From JADFRG01 sp964590515 (lineage in GTDB: Bacteria; Chloroflexota; Anaerolineae; Anaerolineales; E44-bin32), in contig CAZPZD010000017.1 in NCBI GenBank assembly GCA_964590515.1, forward strand, positions 1 to 45,494: a stretch of DNA of 45,494 bases. The letters are read 5' to 3'. The first letter of the stretch is position 1; each line of letters starts with the position of its first letter. This document shows, one piece after another, positions 38,346-45,494 of the stretch. Both the position numbers and the translations under genes were made by a program. A model generated the notes under the pieces. The model was given only the letters and a program-made list of their open reading frames with translations. It was not told where the DNA came from and did no database searches.

Positions 38346-40394
38346 TTAGGTACCGCCGGAGACTATGCATCCGTTGTCGAAGTGGACTTGTAGGAAGTAG
38401 CTATCGAAGCGGGCAAGTGGAAAGACGGCGAAGAATGAGACCAGGGATTTTGAGCCGCCGGGTGGGATTTCTCGGTTGCCGCTAAGAGCAGTGGTCCATG
38501 GGAGCTCAGGTGGCGGTGCACCCATTGGTGGGTTCTCCCAAAGGGTAGATCCGGCGAGATTGACCATGACAAGGTTGCCATTCTCGCCCGCCCAAACGAC
38601 ATGGATTCCATCGACCTTGACGCCGATCGTGTTCATGTTCCAGATATCAACTCCGATCTCCTGAGCGCCAGGCCAGAATGATCCAAACCCTAGATTCGAG
38701 CATGAACTGAATGGGGTCGGGGTAGGAGGAGAGGGAGTTAGCGCTGGGAGAGACGGGCTGCCAGACGGCGTCATGGATGGGACCATGTTGGGGGTCGGCG
38801 TGCGAGTTGGAGTCCTGGTTGGCGCTGGCGGGATCGGGGTCTTGGTCGGCGTCTTGGTCGGCGTTGGCGGGATCGGCGTGTTGGTCGGTGTCTTAGTTGC
38901 AGTCGGCGACGGGGTCGGACTGGGTGTGTCGGTGGGGGTCGGAGTGTCGCTCGGCGTCGGTGACGGACCGTCGGTGGGCGTGTAAGTGATCGTTGGCGTA
39001 TTGCTGGCGGTCGGTGATGGTCCGGGGGTTGGGGTCTTGCTTGCCGTCGGCGAGGGCCCCGGGGTGGCCGTCTTGGTTGCGGTTGGTGACGGGCCAGCGG
39101 TAGAGGTGTAGATCGGGGTAACAGTCCCCAGGATCATGATCGGGGTCCCGCTTGAGTCAAGCAGCAGGCCGTCGTCGCCCGCATCCGCGATCAGGGTCCC
39201 CATCACAGCGGTCTGAATCTGCTCGGGCGATTGAGTCCCGTTACCCGATTCGGCCAGCTGGGTCGAGAGCGATTCAATGGTGCCGGCCAGGGCGGTGAGT
39301 TGTGGCCCGCTCAGGTCCTCGGCGGAGAGGATGCTGGCGTCCGCCGCTCCGGAAGAGCTCTGCAGCAATGTACTCAGGGGAGAACCGCTCAACGGGCAGG
39401 CCAGGAAAAGCAACAGCAGCAGCGCGGCCACGGCGGCCAGCCGGGTGAGCCGATTGCGTTTCTTTTGGGGGACATTGACGGTGAGCGGATCTAGGAAGCC
39501 GACCGGCGGAATTGGCGTGGCAATGGATGATGGAGGGACCTCAATTAGCGGCGCCGGGTTGGCGAATGGATTTTGGGCGTGGGCCAAGGCAGCCTGAAAG
39601 GCCGTGTTCAGCTCGGTTACCGACTCAAAGCGCTCTTCGGGTTTCTTGGCCGTCGCCTTCTGGATCACCCGCTCGATGACTTCCGGAACATTGGGGCTCT
39701 TCAACCGAACCGGAGGGACGGGTTCGTTGATGTGCTTGAGCATCACGGCCATCGGGGTCTCTGCCTCGAACGGCAAGTGGCCGGTGCACAGCTGATACAA
39801 AATCACCCCCAACGAGTACTGGTCGGAGGCCGGTCCGACCTTTTCCCCCCTCGCCTGCTCGGGAGACATGTAGGCGGGCGTTCCGAGCAGAGCCGAGCCG
39901 GTCAGGCTGACCGAGGCGTCGTGAATCCGGGCCAGGCCGAAGTCCGACAACAGGGCATTGCCTTGATCATCGAGCAAGACATTGGAGGGTTTGACATCTC
40001 GATGGACCACACTTTGGTCGTGGGCAAGTTGCAGGGCGCTGGAGAGCTGCATCACTACCCGGCCGCCCTCCAGCGGCGAAAGCGGCCCCTCTCGCAGGCG
40101 GTCGGCCAGGCTGCCGACTTTCAGCATCGGCATCACCAGATAGGCGTAGCCCTTGTCCACACCGTAGTCCAAGGTCGGCACGATATTGGGGTGCTTCAAG
40201 CGCATGACCACTTCGGCTTCGCGCTCAAAGCGTTTGCCGAATTGGGGATCCTGGGCCATGAATGGGTTGAGGACCTTGATGGCCAACGCGGAGTTGGTGC
40301 CGGGGTCGATCGCCTTAAATACCGTAGCCATCCCACCCTGCCCGATCTGCTCGAGCAGCTGGTATTTGCCCAGGACTTGTACCGCCATGCTCAT
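38346..40394 (-). CDS. PknB-like Ser/Thr protein kinase with TM helix, Thr-Pro linker and outer domain
   Basis: About 682 residues from ATG 40394; ATG 40388 or the longer frame from 40448 are alternatives. The kinase domain (about 11-275) has GQGGMATV, catalytic Lys40, Glu59, HRD (131-133), DFG (151-153) and GTPAYMSPEQARG. A TM helix follows a basic stop-transfer (KKRNRLTRLAAVAALLLLLF). Outside lie a short acidic domain with DAGDDGLLLDSSGTP, a long Thr-Pro-Ser-Lys linker of about 130 residues, and a C-terminal domain of about 110 residues (WPGAQEIGVDIWNMN and so on) with two Cys that I do not recognise. No PASTA repeats are present. It probably senses an outside ligand. Confidence 0.92.
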   Translation of the reverse strand: MSMAVQVLGKYQLLEQIGQGGMATVFKAIDPGTNSALAIKVLNPFMAQDPQFGKRFEREAEVVMRLKHPNIVPTLDYGVDKGYAYLVMPMLKVGSLADRLREGPLSPLEGGRVVMQLSSALQLAHDQSVVHRDVKPSNVLLDDQGNALLSDFGLARIHDASVSLTGSALLGTPAYMSPEQARGEKVGPASDQYSLGVILYQLCTGHLPFEAETPMAVMLKHINEPVPPVRLKSPNVPEVIERVIQKATAKKPEERFESVTELNTAFQAALAHAQNPFANPAPLIEVPPSSIATPIPPVGFLDPLTVNVPQKKRNRLTRLAAVAALLLLLFLACPLSGSPLSTLLQSSSGAADASILSAEDLSGPQLTALAGTIESLSTQLAESGNGTQSPEQIQTAVMGTLIADAGDDGLLLDSSGTPIMILGTVTPIYTSTAGPSPTATKTATPGPSPTASKTPTPGPSPTASNTPTITYTPTDGPSPTPSDTPTPTDTPSPTPSPTATKTPTNTPIPPTPTKTPTKTPIPPAPTRTPTRTPTPNMVPSMTPSGSPSLPALTPSPPTPTPFSSCSNLGFGSFWPGAQEIGVDIWNMNTIGVKVDGIHVVWAGENGNLVMVNLAGSTLWENPPMGAPPPELPWTTALSGNREIPPGGSKSLVSFFAVFPLARFDSYFLQVHFDNGCIVSGGT
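38713..39105 (-). repeat. Low-complexity Thr-Pro/Ser-Lys coding tract of the kinase
   Basis: Repeats of the type GPSPTATKTPTP and TPIPPTPTKTPTK. The boundaries are approximate. Longer than the related tract at 20717. Confidence 0.85.
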
Positions 40395-40557
40395 TGCCAC
40401 GTTGACACCTGCACGGTATCGCCAGTCATTGCAGAGGCCGGGCAGCAACCATGTGCTCCCCGGCTGGATTCAACCCACCACAGAGAGCCGCGGAGCCGAC
40501 CCCTTAAATCAGAGCGGGATCCGCAACCCGCGGATTCGGGCGGTCGGGTAGCTACGC

Positions 40558-40845
40558 CTAGCGACTCAGCAGAACGCTGGCGATGACCAGTCCGTTGTAG
40601 ACGGTCACCGAGTGCGAGTTGATCGACCAACCGCCGCCATCCAGAGCGGCCATGCTGGTCCCAAGGTCTTCCTCGATTTTTCCCATGACCCGGTTCACTT
40701 CCGGGGCCTGATCGGTCATGGTTTCGAGTAGACCAGGGACCTTTAAGCGCTTGGTCAGCACGAGCATCTTGTACTCGTGCTGGCCGTTGGTCACAGCTAT
40801 CCTCGCCGGCGCAGTCAAGGTTGCTTCTTGCATCATTGGTCCCAT
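40558..40845 (-). CDS. Small hypothetical protein
   Basis: A 95-residue protein I do not recognise. It mixes beta-like and helical stretches (RIAVTNGQHEYKMLVLTKRL; VNRVMGKIEEDLGTSMAALDG) and ends in NGLVIASVLLSR. No signal peptide or strong helix is visible. TAGACT on the minus strand (40855-40860) lies 9 nt before the ATG at 40845, the leaderless pattern seen elsewhere here, which supports the start; ATG 40836 and 40833 are alternatives. It ends about 160 bp before the kinase gene. Confidence 0.55.
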   Translation of the reverse strand: MGPMMQEATLTAPARIAVTNGQHEYKMLVLTKRLKVPGLLETMTDQAPEVNRVMGKIEEDLGTSMAALDGGGWSINSHSVTVYNGLVIASVLLSR

Positions 40846-40944
40846 TCGGGTCTCAGTCTAGCGTTCTTTGGGGAGGCCCGACCTTACGCTATGCTTACAC
40901 CGCGACGGGCAAGGTCGTCCCCAGTCGGTCGAGAGAAGCGAGGA

Positions 40945-40973
40945 TTGACCCCCTCCCATGGATGGGATAGCAT
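40945..40973 (+). promoter_or_regulatory. Promoter of the ABC exporter operon with a palindrome in the spacer
   Basis: TTGACC (40945-40950), 17 nt, TAGCAT (40968-40973). The spacer contains TCCCAT-GG-ATGGGA (40954-40967), a perfect inverted repeat, as in the xseA promoter but of different sequence. It suggests repressor control of the exporter. Confidence 0.65.
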
Positions 40974-40994
40974 GACCGCCCGGGCAGGCGTGAC

Positions 40995-42005
40995 ATGGAA
41001 TCGCAAGCGATTAGGACCGAAGGGCTAGGCCGGGTCTACAAGATCCGCGAGCGGAAGAAGAGCGAGCCCAAAGAACGGGTGGCGCTCAAGGATGTGAACC
41101 TCGAGGTCGGCCGGGGGGAGCTCTTCGGCTTGCTTGGGCCGAACGGCGCCGGCAAGACCACCTTGATCAAGATCCTCACCACTCTGCTAGCTCCGAGCAG
41201 CGGACGAGCCTTGGTGGCTGGGTACGACGTGATAGGGGAGCCACAGCGGATCCGCCCGCTGATCAACATGGTCTCGGGTGGAGAGTCCTCTGGGTATGGC
41301 CTGCTCACCGTGCGCGAGAACCTCTGGATGTTTTCCCAGTTCTATGGCATGCCCAACCGCCACGCCAACGAGCGCATCCGTCAGCTGCTGGAGGTGGTCG
41401 GGCTGCTAGATCGGATCAATACCAAGAGCGCCGAACTCTCGACCGGAATGCGTCAGAAAGTGAACGTGGTGCGCGGTTTCTTGACCGACCCCACTGTCAT
41501 CTTCCTGGACGAACCGACCCTGGGACTGGACGTCGGAGCGGCCCGCGACGTGCGGAGCTTCATCCGCAGCTGGATGCAGGAACGGCCGGACCGCACGGTG
41601 ATGTTGACAACCCACTATATGGTGGAAGCCGATGACCTGTGCGACCGGGTGGCCATCATCAACCTTGGCAAAGTGCTGGCCTGCGATACACCGGCCAACC
41701 TAAAGCGGCAGCTTCAACAGGATGCCATTTTCCGATTGGAAGTCAGTCCGCTCGACGGAAACCAGCCCGAGGCGTTCAGCCAGATCCAGGGGGTGAAGCA
41801 TTTCCAGCATCGGGCGGTTGATGGCGGGGCCAGTCTGGAGTTCATCCTGGAAAACGAAGACGTACTGCCCGCGGTGATCGGCCAGCTCACCAAGAACGAT
41901 ATCCACCTGCGGAACCTCGAGAAGCGGGAGCCGACCCTCGAGGACGTGTTTGTCAAGCTGGTGGGGAGAAGCATGGAGGAAGTGGAAGTTGGAGAGAGCA
42001 GCTAA
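40995..42005 (+). CDS. ABC exporter ATP-binding protein (DrrA/CcmA type)
   Basis: A 336-residue ATPase: Walker A GPNGAGKTT (48-56), signature LSTGM (146-150), Walker B VIFLDEP with the catalytic Glu at 171, then TTHYMVEADDLCDR. Residues from about 220 form the extra C-terminal domain of DrrA-like exporters, with the EPTLEDVFVKLVG tail. It energises the two permeases encoded directly downstream. An insertion of Lys/Glu-rich residues near the N-terminus (RERKKSEPKER) is unusual but not disruptive. The substrate is unknown; drugs, lipids or polysaccharides are all possible. Confidence 0.95.
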   Translation: MESQAIRTEGLGRVYKIRERKKSEPKERVALKDVNLEVGRGELFGLLGPNGAGKTTLIKILTTLLAPSSGRALVAGYDVIGEPQRIRPLINMVSGGESSGYGLLTVRENLWMFSQFYGMPNRHANERIRQLLEVVGLLDRINTKSAELSTGMRQKVNVVRGFLTDPTVIFLDEPTLGLDVGAARDVRSFIRSWMQERPDRTVMLTTHYMVEADDLCDRVAIINLGKVLACDTPANLKRQLQQDAIFRLEVSPLDGNQPEAFSQIQGVKHFQHRAVDGGASLEFILENEDVLPAVIGQLTKNDIHLRNLEKREPTLEDVFVKLVGRSMEEVEVGESS

Positions 42006-42825
42006 CCTCGCTCAGCCCGGCCTGTTCATCAAGACCGTCATCGCCCGGGCCTACCCTAGGGTCGTCGCCCAGCACCGGCGCGAGCGGTCGTGGCTCTTGT
42101 TCGAAGTCTTCCTGCCAATGTTGGCGGTCTCCGCCTACGTCTTTATCTACCGGGCCATCGGTGCGCCGGAGGCCTATGTCGGCTTCGTAGTCATGGGTGG
42201 AGCCATGACGGCCTTCTGGATGAATGTGCTGTGGGGAATGGCGAGCCAGTTCTTCTGGGAGAAGGAAACCGGTAACCTGGCGCTGTATACGATCGCACCC
42301 ACCTCGATCATGGCGATCTTGCTGGGGATGGCGCTCGGAGGGATGACGGCCACCCTGCTGAGGGCGCTGGCGATCGTGCTGCTTGGGATCCTGATCTTCA
42401 ACGTGCAGTTCAGCGTGGCTTCGTTTGGGCTGCTTTTTCTGACCTTTACCCTGACGATGGTCGCCCTCTATGGAATGGGGATGATGACCGCTTCGTTGTT
42501 CCTGCTCTTGAACCGGGAGGCCTGGCATCTGGCGAACCTGGCCCAGGAACCGGTGTACTTGCTCTCGGGGTTTTACTTCCCACTGCGCAGTTTCAATTTC
42601 TGGGTTGCGCTTGGGGCCTCGATCATTCCAATGTCGCTCGGATTGGACGCGATGCGCCAGCTGGTTTTTCCGGTAGGAGCAAGCTTGGGCTTCCTCTCCG
42701 TGCCGGTGGAAGTAGCCGTGCTGACCGGGCTGAGCGCGGGATTCTTGATTGCCGCACACTATCTGTTGGGCTACATGGAACGACTTTCAATCCGCGAAGG
42801 ACGGCTCACCGACCGGACTCGCTGA
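41989..42825 (+). CDS. ABC-2 type permease, first subunit
   Basis: About 278 residues from the TTG at 41989, which overlaps the ATPase gene by 17 bp and follows GGAGG by 9 nt; a TTG at 41950 is less likely. Six hydrophobic helices fit the ABC-2 membrane fold (LLFEVFLPMLAVSAYVF; TAFWMNVLWGMASQFFWEKE; LLSGFYFPLRSF). The FWEKETGNL loop after helix 2 is a typical coupling segment. It probably pairs with the next gene product as a heterodimer. Confidence 0.9.
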   Translation: MERAANLAQPGLFIKTVIARAYPRVVAQHRRERSWLLFEVFLPMLAVSAYVFIYRAIGAPEAYVGFVVMGGAMTAFWMNVLWGMASQFFWEKETGNLALYTIAPTSIMAILLGMALGGMTATLLRALAIVLLGILIFNVQFSVASFGLLFLTFTLTMVALYGMGMMTASLFLLLNREAWHLANLAQEPVYLLSGFYFPLRSFNFWVALGASIIPMSLGLDAMRQLVFPVGASLGFLSVPVEVAVLTGLSAGFLIAAHYLLGYMERLSIREGRLTDRTR

Positions 42826-42862
42826 GGCGGAGTCCGGACAATTCGGATCGGGCGATCAGACC

Positions 42863-43771
42863 ATGGACGCGCAAGCAACAACGGCGGGGCAAGTGGGAAT
42901 GCACAGAGCAGGGGCCTCCGGGGCGCTTGACGCCCTCCGATCTTTTCGGATGGCGGCCTGGCTGGGCTGGCAAATCGAGTCCAACTGGACCGACCCCTTT
43001 CTCTTTGCGGTCTACTCGGTCATCAAACCGGTTGCCGGTGCCGCAATCCTGGTCGTGATGTACGCGGTAATTACCGGGGGCGACTTCGACTCCCCGCTCT
43101 TTTCCTACATCCTGCTGGGCAACGCGTTCTACATTTATGTAGGCCAGATCATGAGCGGAATCTCTTGGGCGGTGATCGAAGACCGCGAACACTATCGAAC
43201 CATGAAATACCTGTACATCGCGCCGATTCGGATCCCCTACTATCTAATCGGGCGCGGGGCGGCCCGTTTCGTGACCGGATCGGTGTCGGTCGCCATCACC
43301 CTCCTCGCCGGGGTCTTGTTCCTCCACTTGCGGATTGTCCCGAGCGAAATCAACTGGACGATGTTCCTGGGGGCCTGGCTGCTGGGGATCGTGATGCTCG
43401 CCATGCTGGGGCTGCTGCTGGCCGGGGTAACGATGATCACGGCCAACAACGTGTATGTGATCGGCGAAACCGTGGCCGGGGCACTGTATCTTTTCAGCGG
43501 GGCCATCTTCCCATTAGAGGTGCTGCCAACCTGGCTGCGCCCGATCGGGTTCGGGATCCCGCTTTCCTACTGGTTGGAGCTGCTGCGGCGCTCGCTATTG
43601 GGGCCCGTGGCCGAGGCATTTCCAACGTTTGCCCGGTTGAGCGACGGACAGCTCTTCGCCATCCTTGGCAGCCTGACCCTCGTGTTTGGGGTGGCTTCGG
43701 TCGTGACCTTCCGCTATTGCGACTTCCTGGCCCGGGAACGTGGGATGATCGACCGGATCAGCAACTGGTGA
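42863..43771 (+). CDS. ABC-2 type permease, second subunit
   Basis: About 302 residues from ATG 42863 (weak ribosome site; ATG 42899 is an alternative). Hydrophobic helices alternate with coupling segments (SWAVIEDREHYRTMKYLYIAP) and the family motif LYLFSGAIFPLEVLPTWLRPI. It resembles the first permease in layout (both have a FSG/LSG..FPL motif) but differs in sequence, so the exporter is an asymmetric heterodimer. The gap to the previous gene is 37 bp. Confidence 0.9.
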   Translation: MDAQATTAGQVGMHRAGASGALDALRSFRMAAWLGWQIESNWTDPFLFAVYSVIKPVAGAAILVVMYAVITGGDFDSPLFSYILLGNAFYIYVGQIMSGISWAVIEDREHYRTMKYLYIAPIRIPYYLIGRGAARFVTGSVSVAITLLAGVLFLHLRIVPSEINWTMFLGAWLLGIVMLAMLGLLLAGVTMITANNVYVIGETVAGALYLFSGAIFPLEVLPTWLRPIGFGIPLSYWLELLRRSLLGPVAEAFPTFARLSDGQLFAILGSLTLVFGVASVVTFRYCDFLARERGMIDRISNW

Positions 43772-43826
43772 CCCGCCGCCTCGGGCCTCGCATCACTCCC
43801 CGAAATCCCAATCCAATCGATGCTGC

Positions 43827-43883
43827 CGCTTACCAGGGGCGGTTCTATCAGCGCGGCGGATCAGACCGCCCGGCCGGTAAGCG
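43827..43883 (+). promoter_or_regulatory. Structured leader upstream of the lactate permease
   Basis: CGCTTACC (43827-43834) pairs with GGTAAGCG (43876-43883), and inside it GGGCGGT (43837-43843) pairs with ACCGCCC (43865-43871). The combined stem ends 23 nt before the ATG, right beside the ribosome site. It could control translation or be a protein or ligand site. Confidence 0.45.
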
Positions 43884-43906
43884 CAACGCGGGACGAGGCC
43901 TAATCT

Positions 43907-45412
43907 ATGCTCCTTGATTGGGTGCTGGCAGCCTTCCCGGTGGCCTTGCTCCTGGTGCTGATGGTGGGGTTTCGCTGGGGAGCGGCCAAAGCCGGGCCGG
44001 CAGGATGGTTGGTTGCGACGATCCTGGCGGCCCTTCGTTTTGGAGCGGGCATTCAGCTGATGGCTGTTGCCCATGCCAAGGCTCTGCTGCTGGCCTTGGA
44101 TGTGCTGTTCATCATCTGGGGGGCTTTCCTCCTCTATCGGGTAGCCGACGAAGGCGGGGCGGTCGAGGTCATCAGTCGATTCCTGCCCCTGCTGTACAAG
44201 GATCGGGGGATGCAAGCCTTGCTCATCGGATGGCCCTTCGCCTCATTCCTGCAAGGAGTGGGCGGCTTTGGCGTTCCGGTTGCGGTTACCGCGCCGCTGC
44301 TGATCGGTCTTGGATTCGGACCGATCGCGGCCATGGTCATTCCGTCGGTGGGGCATGCCTGGTCGGTCACTTTCGGCTCGCTCGGTTCGTCGTTCCAGGC
44401 TCTGATCGGGTCAACCGGAGTCCCGGGTGTACAGCTGGCTCCGGCCGCGGCCGGGCTATTGGGGGTAGTAGCCTTCGGCTCAGGGATCCTGGCCGCGCAT
44501 GCCGCCGGAAACCGGGCAGCGATACTGCGGCTGGCCGGTCCGATTCTGTTGATAGGGGCTGTGATGGCCGGCGTGCAGTACTGGCTGGCCACCCACCGGC
44601 TCTGGCATCTAGCCGGGTTCGGCGGCAGCATGGCAGGCCTGCTGGTCGGACTGTTCTTCGCTCGGCGGCCGTCCGGCGGTGAAACTCTTCGCCCGCTTGG
44701 ATTGGCGGTGGCGGCCTACCTGGCACTGATCCTGATCACGCTGGCGGTGCAGTTGATTCCAGCGTTGGAGCAGGGCCTGGGCCGGGTCCAGATCCGCTTC
44801 GACTTTCCAGAAGTCCAGACCAATTCGGGGTTCGTCACCCCGGCCGGACCGGGTCGGATCATCCCGATCTTCCGGCATGCCGGCGCGCTGCTCGGCTATG
44901 CCTCGTTGGTGGGTTACTTCGTCTATCGTCGGACCGGGAGATATCAAGCTGGAGCCCTGAGGCGAATTGTCGCAGGCACAGTCTCGCGGGTCGCCCCAGC
45001 CAGCTTGGCCGTGCTGGCCCTAGTGTCGATGGCGGTGGTGATGACCCACGCTGGCATGACGGAGCGACTGGCCGGTGGCCTGGCACAGGCCGCGGGGCGG
45101 GCTTATCCGCTGCTGGCAGCCTGGATCGGCGGATTGGGAGCCTTCATCACCGGTTCGAACACTAACTCGAATGTCATCTTTGGTCAGCTTCAACTGCGCA
45201 CCGCGCAGCTGCTGGGTTACCGGGTCCCAGTTCTGCTGGCAGCCCAGACTGCCGGCGGGGCGATCGGATCGGTGCTGGCGCCCTCCAAGATCGTCGTGGG
45301 CGCCAGCACCGCCGGGATGGAGGGTCGAGAAGGAGAAGTTCTCCGACCGCTGCTGGGCTACTGTGGGGTCTTGATGGTCGTGCTTAGCTTGATCGTGGTC
45401 CTGTTGGCCTAG
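43907..45412 (+). CDS. lldP: L-lactate permease family transporter
   Basis: A 501-residue membrane protein with about 13 helices. LctP/LldP hallmarks are visible: an N-terminal helix pair, LLIGWPFASFLQGVGGFGVPVAVTAPLL, IPSVGHAWSVTFGSLGSSF, AAWIGGLGAFITGSNTNSN and LAPSKIVVGAS near the C-terminus. It takes up lactate or related 2-hydroxy acids (glycolate) with protons or sodium. It is somewhat shorter than the E. coli protein. GGACGAGG precedes the ATG. Its stop codon overlaps the stop of the convergent gene by 4 bp. Confidence 0.93.
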   Translation: MLLDWVLAAFPVALLLVLMVGFRWGAAKAGPAGWLVATILAALRFGAGIQLMAVAHAKALLLALDVLFIIWGAFLLYRVADEGGAVEVISRFLPLLYKDRGMQALLIGWPFASFLQGVGGFGVPVAVTAPLLIGLGFGPIAAMVIPSVGHAWSVTFGSLGSSFQALIGSTGVPGVQLAPAAAGLLGVVAFGSGILAAHAAGNRAAILRLAGPILLIGAVMAGVQYWLATHRLWHLAGFGGSMAGLLVGLFFARRPSGGETLRPLGLAVAAYLALILITLAVQLIPALEQGLGRVQIRFDFPEVQTNSGFVTPAGPGRIIPIFRHAGALLGYASLVGYFVYRRTGRYQAGALRRIVAGTVSRVAPASLAVLALVSMAVVMTHAGMTERLAGGLAQAAGRAYPLLAAWIGGLGAFITGSNTNSNVIFGQLQLRTAQLLGYRVPVLLAAQTAGGAIGSVLAPSKIVVGASTAGMEGREGEVLRPLLGYCGVLMVVLSLIVVLLA

Positions 45413-45494
45413 CGAGCGGTAAAGATGTGGGTGATCACCGTCGTGCCGGCGCCGCCCACGCTCTGCATCATGCCGACCTCCGCGTTCCGCACTT
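45409..45494 (-). CDS. Thiolase-family protein, last codons only
   Basis: Reading into the window from its right edge on the minus strand, the last 27 codons are VRNAEVGMMQSVGGAGTT, then VITHIFTAR and a stop. This matches the C-terminal end of thiolases (G..QN.GG.G.T...H.L), which contains part of the active site. Most of the gene lies outside. Substrate unknown. Confidence 0.6.
   Translation of the reverse strand, partial: VRNAEVGMMQSVGGAGTTVITHIFTAR

Noticed and set aside
38773..38985. Gly-Val-rich open frame opposite the kinase
   Set aside because: It is the antisense of the Thr-Pro linker; such repeats always give Gly-Val frames on the other strand.

Overview
The window is a GC-rich bacterial chromosome segment, most likely from an uncultivated or little-studied member of the Chloroflexota. 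The signs are long Thr-Pro (TPTPT) linkers in a Ser/Thr kinase and in a DUF389 membrane protein, a BTAD/ATPase/TPR giant regulator, membrane sensor-like proteins that lack kinase domains, a DUF177-sigA gene pair, and many promoters whose -10 box lies 6-9 bases before the start codon (leaderless mRNAs). This assignment rests on gene style, not on a marker phylogeny. No insertion sequence, prophage or CRISPR array is visible.

Positions 1-14347, all on the minus strand, hold about 16 tightly packed genes. Read in the direction of transcription they are: three tandem four-helix membrane proteins with conserved His, a DUF6220-like membrane protein, a membrane-anchored dihaem cytochrome c, three tandem membrane proteins that resemble the input half of sensor kinases (one with a PDZ-like insert), a protoglobin fused to two Rieske [2Fe-2S] domains, a mercuric-reductase-like NAD(P)H flavoprotein, a stress-type partner-switching set (PP2C phosphatase fused to an RsbW-like ATPase, then two STAS proteins), an SRPBCC/DUF1990-like protein, and an FAD oxidoreductase cut by the window edge. 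A 17-bp motif, CGTAACGYTTTTGGGAC, precedes both the first gene of the cluster and the phosphatase gene, each time exactly 10 nt before a -10 box, which suggests co-regulation. A BTAD-family regulator gene (14455-17301) diverges from the first copy. My reading is a gas/redox-responsive electron-transfer cluster tied to a general-stress switch. The globin-Rieske-Rieske protein with its reductase is the most novel element.

Positions 17332-21144 hold a MEMO-like protein, a tRNA-Val(CAC) with a good promoter, an RNB-domain ribonuclease with an altered Asp cluster, and a DUF389 protein. Positions 21155-26450 are a sugar operon (binding lipoprotein, two permeases, GH13 glucosidase) with a strong promoter and an intercistronic hairpin. 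Positions 26494-32597 hold an orphan sensor histidine kinase, an unknown membrane protein, trxB behind a possible leader peptide, rdgB, DUF177 and the primary sigma factor. Positions 32663-37975 hold a CinA-type amidase, xseA-xseB, murJ and a channel-like TM-helix protein. Positions 38346-45494 hold a PknB-like kinase, a small unknown gene, an ABC-2 exporter (ATPase plus two different permeases), a lactate permease with a structured leader, and the last codons of a thiolase.
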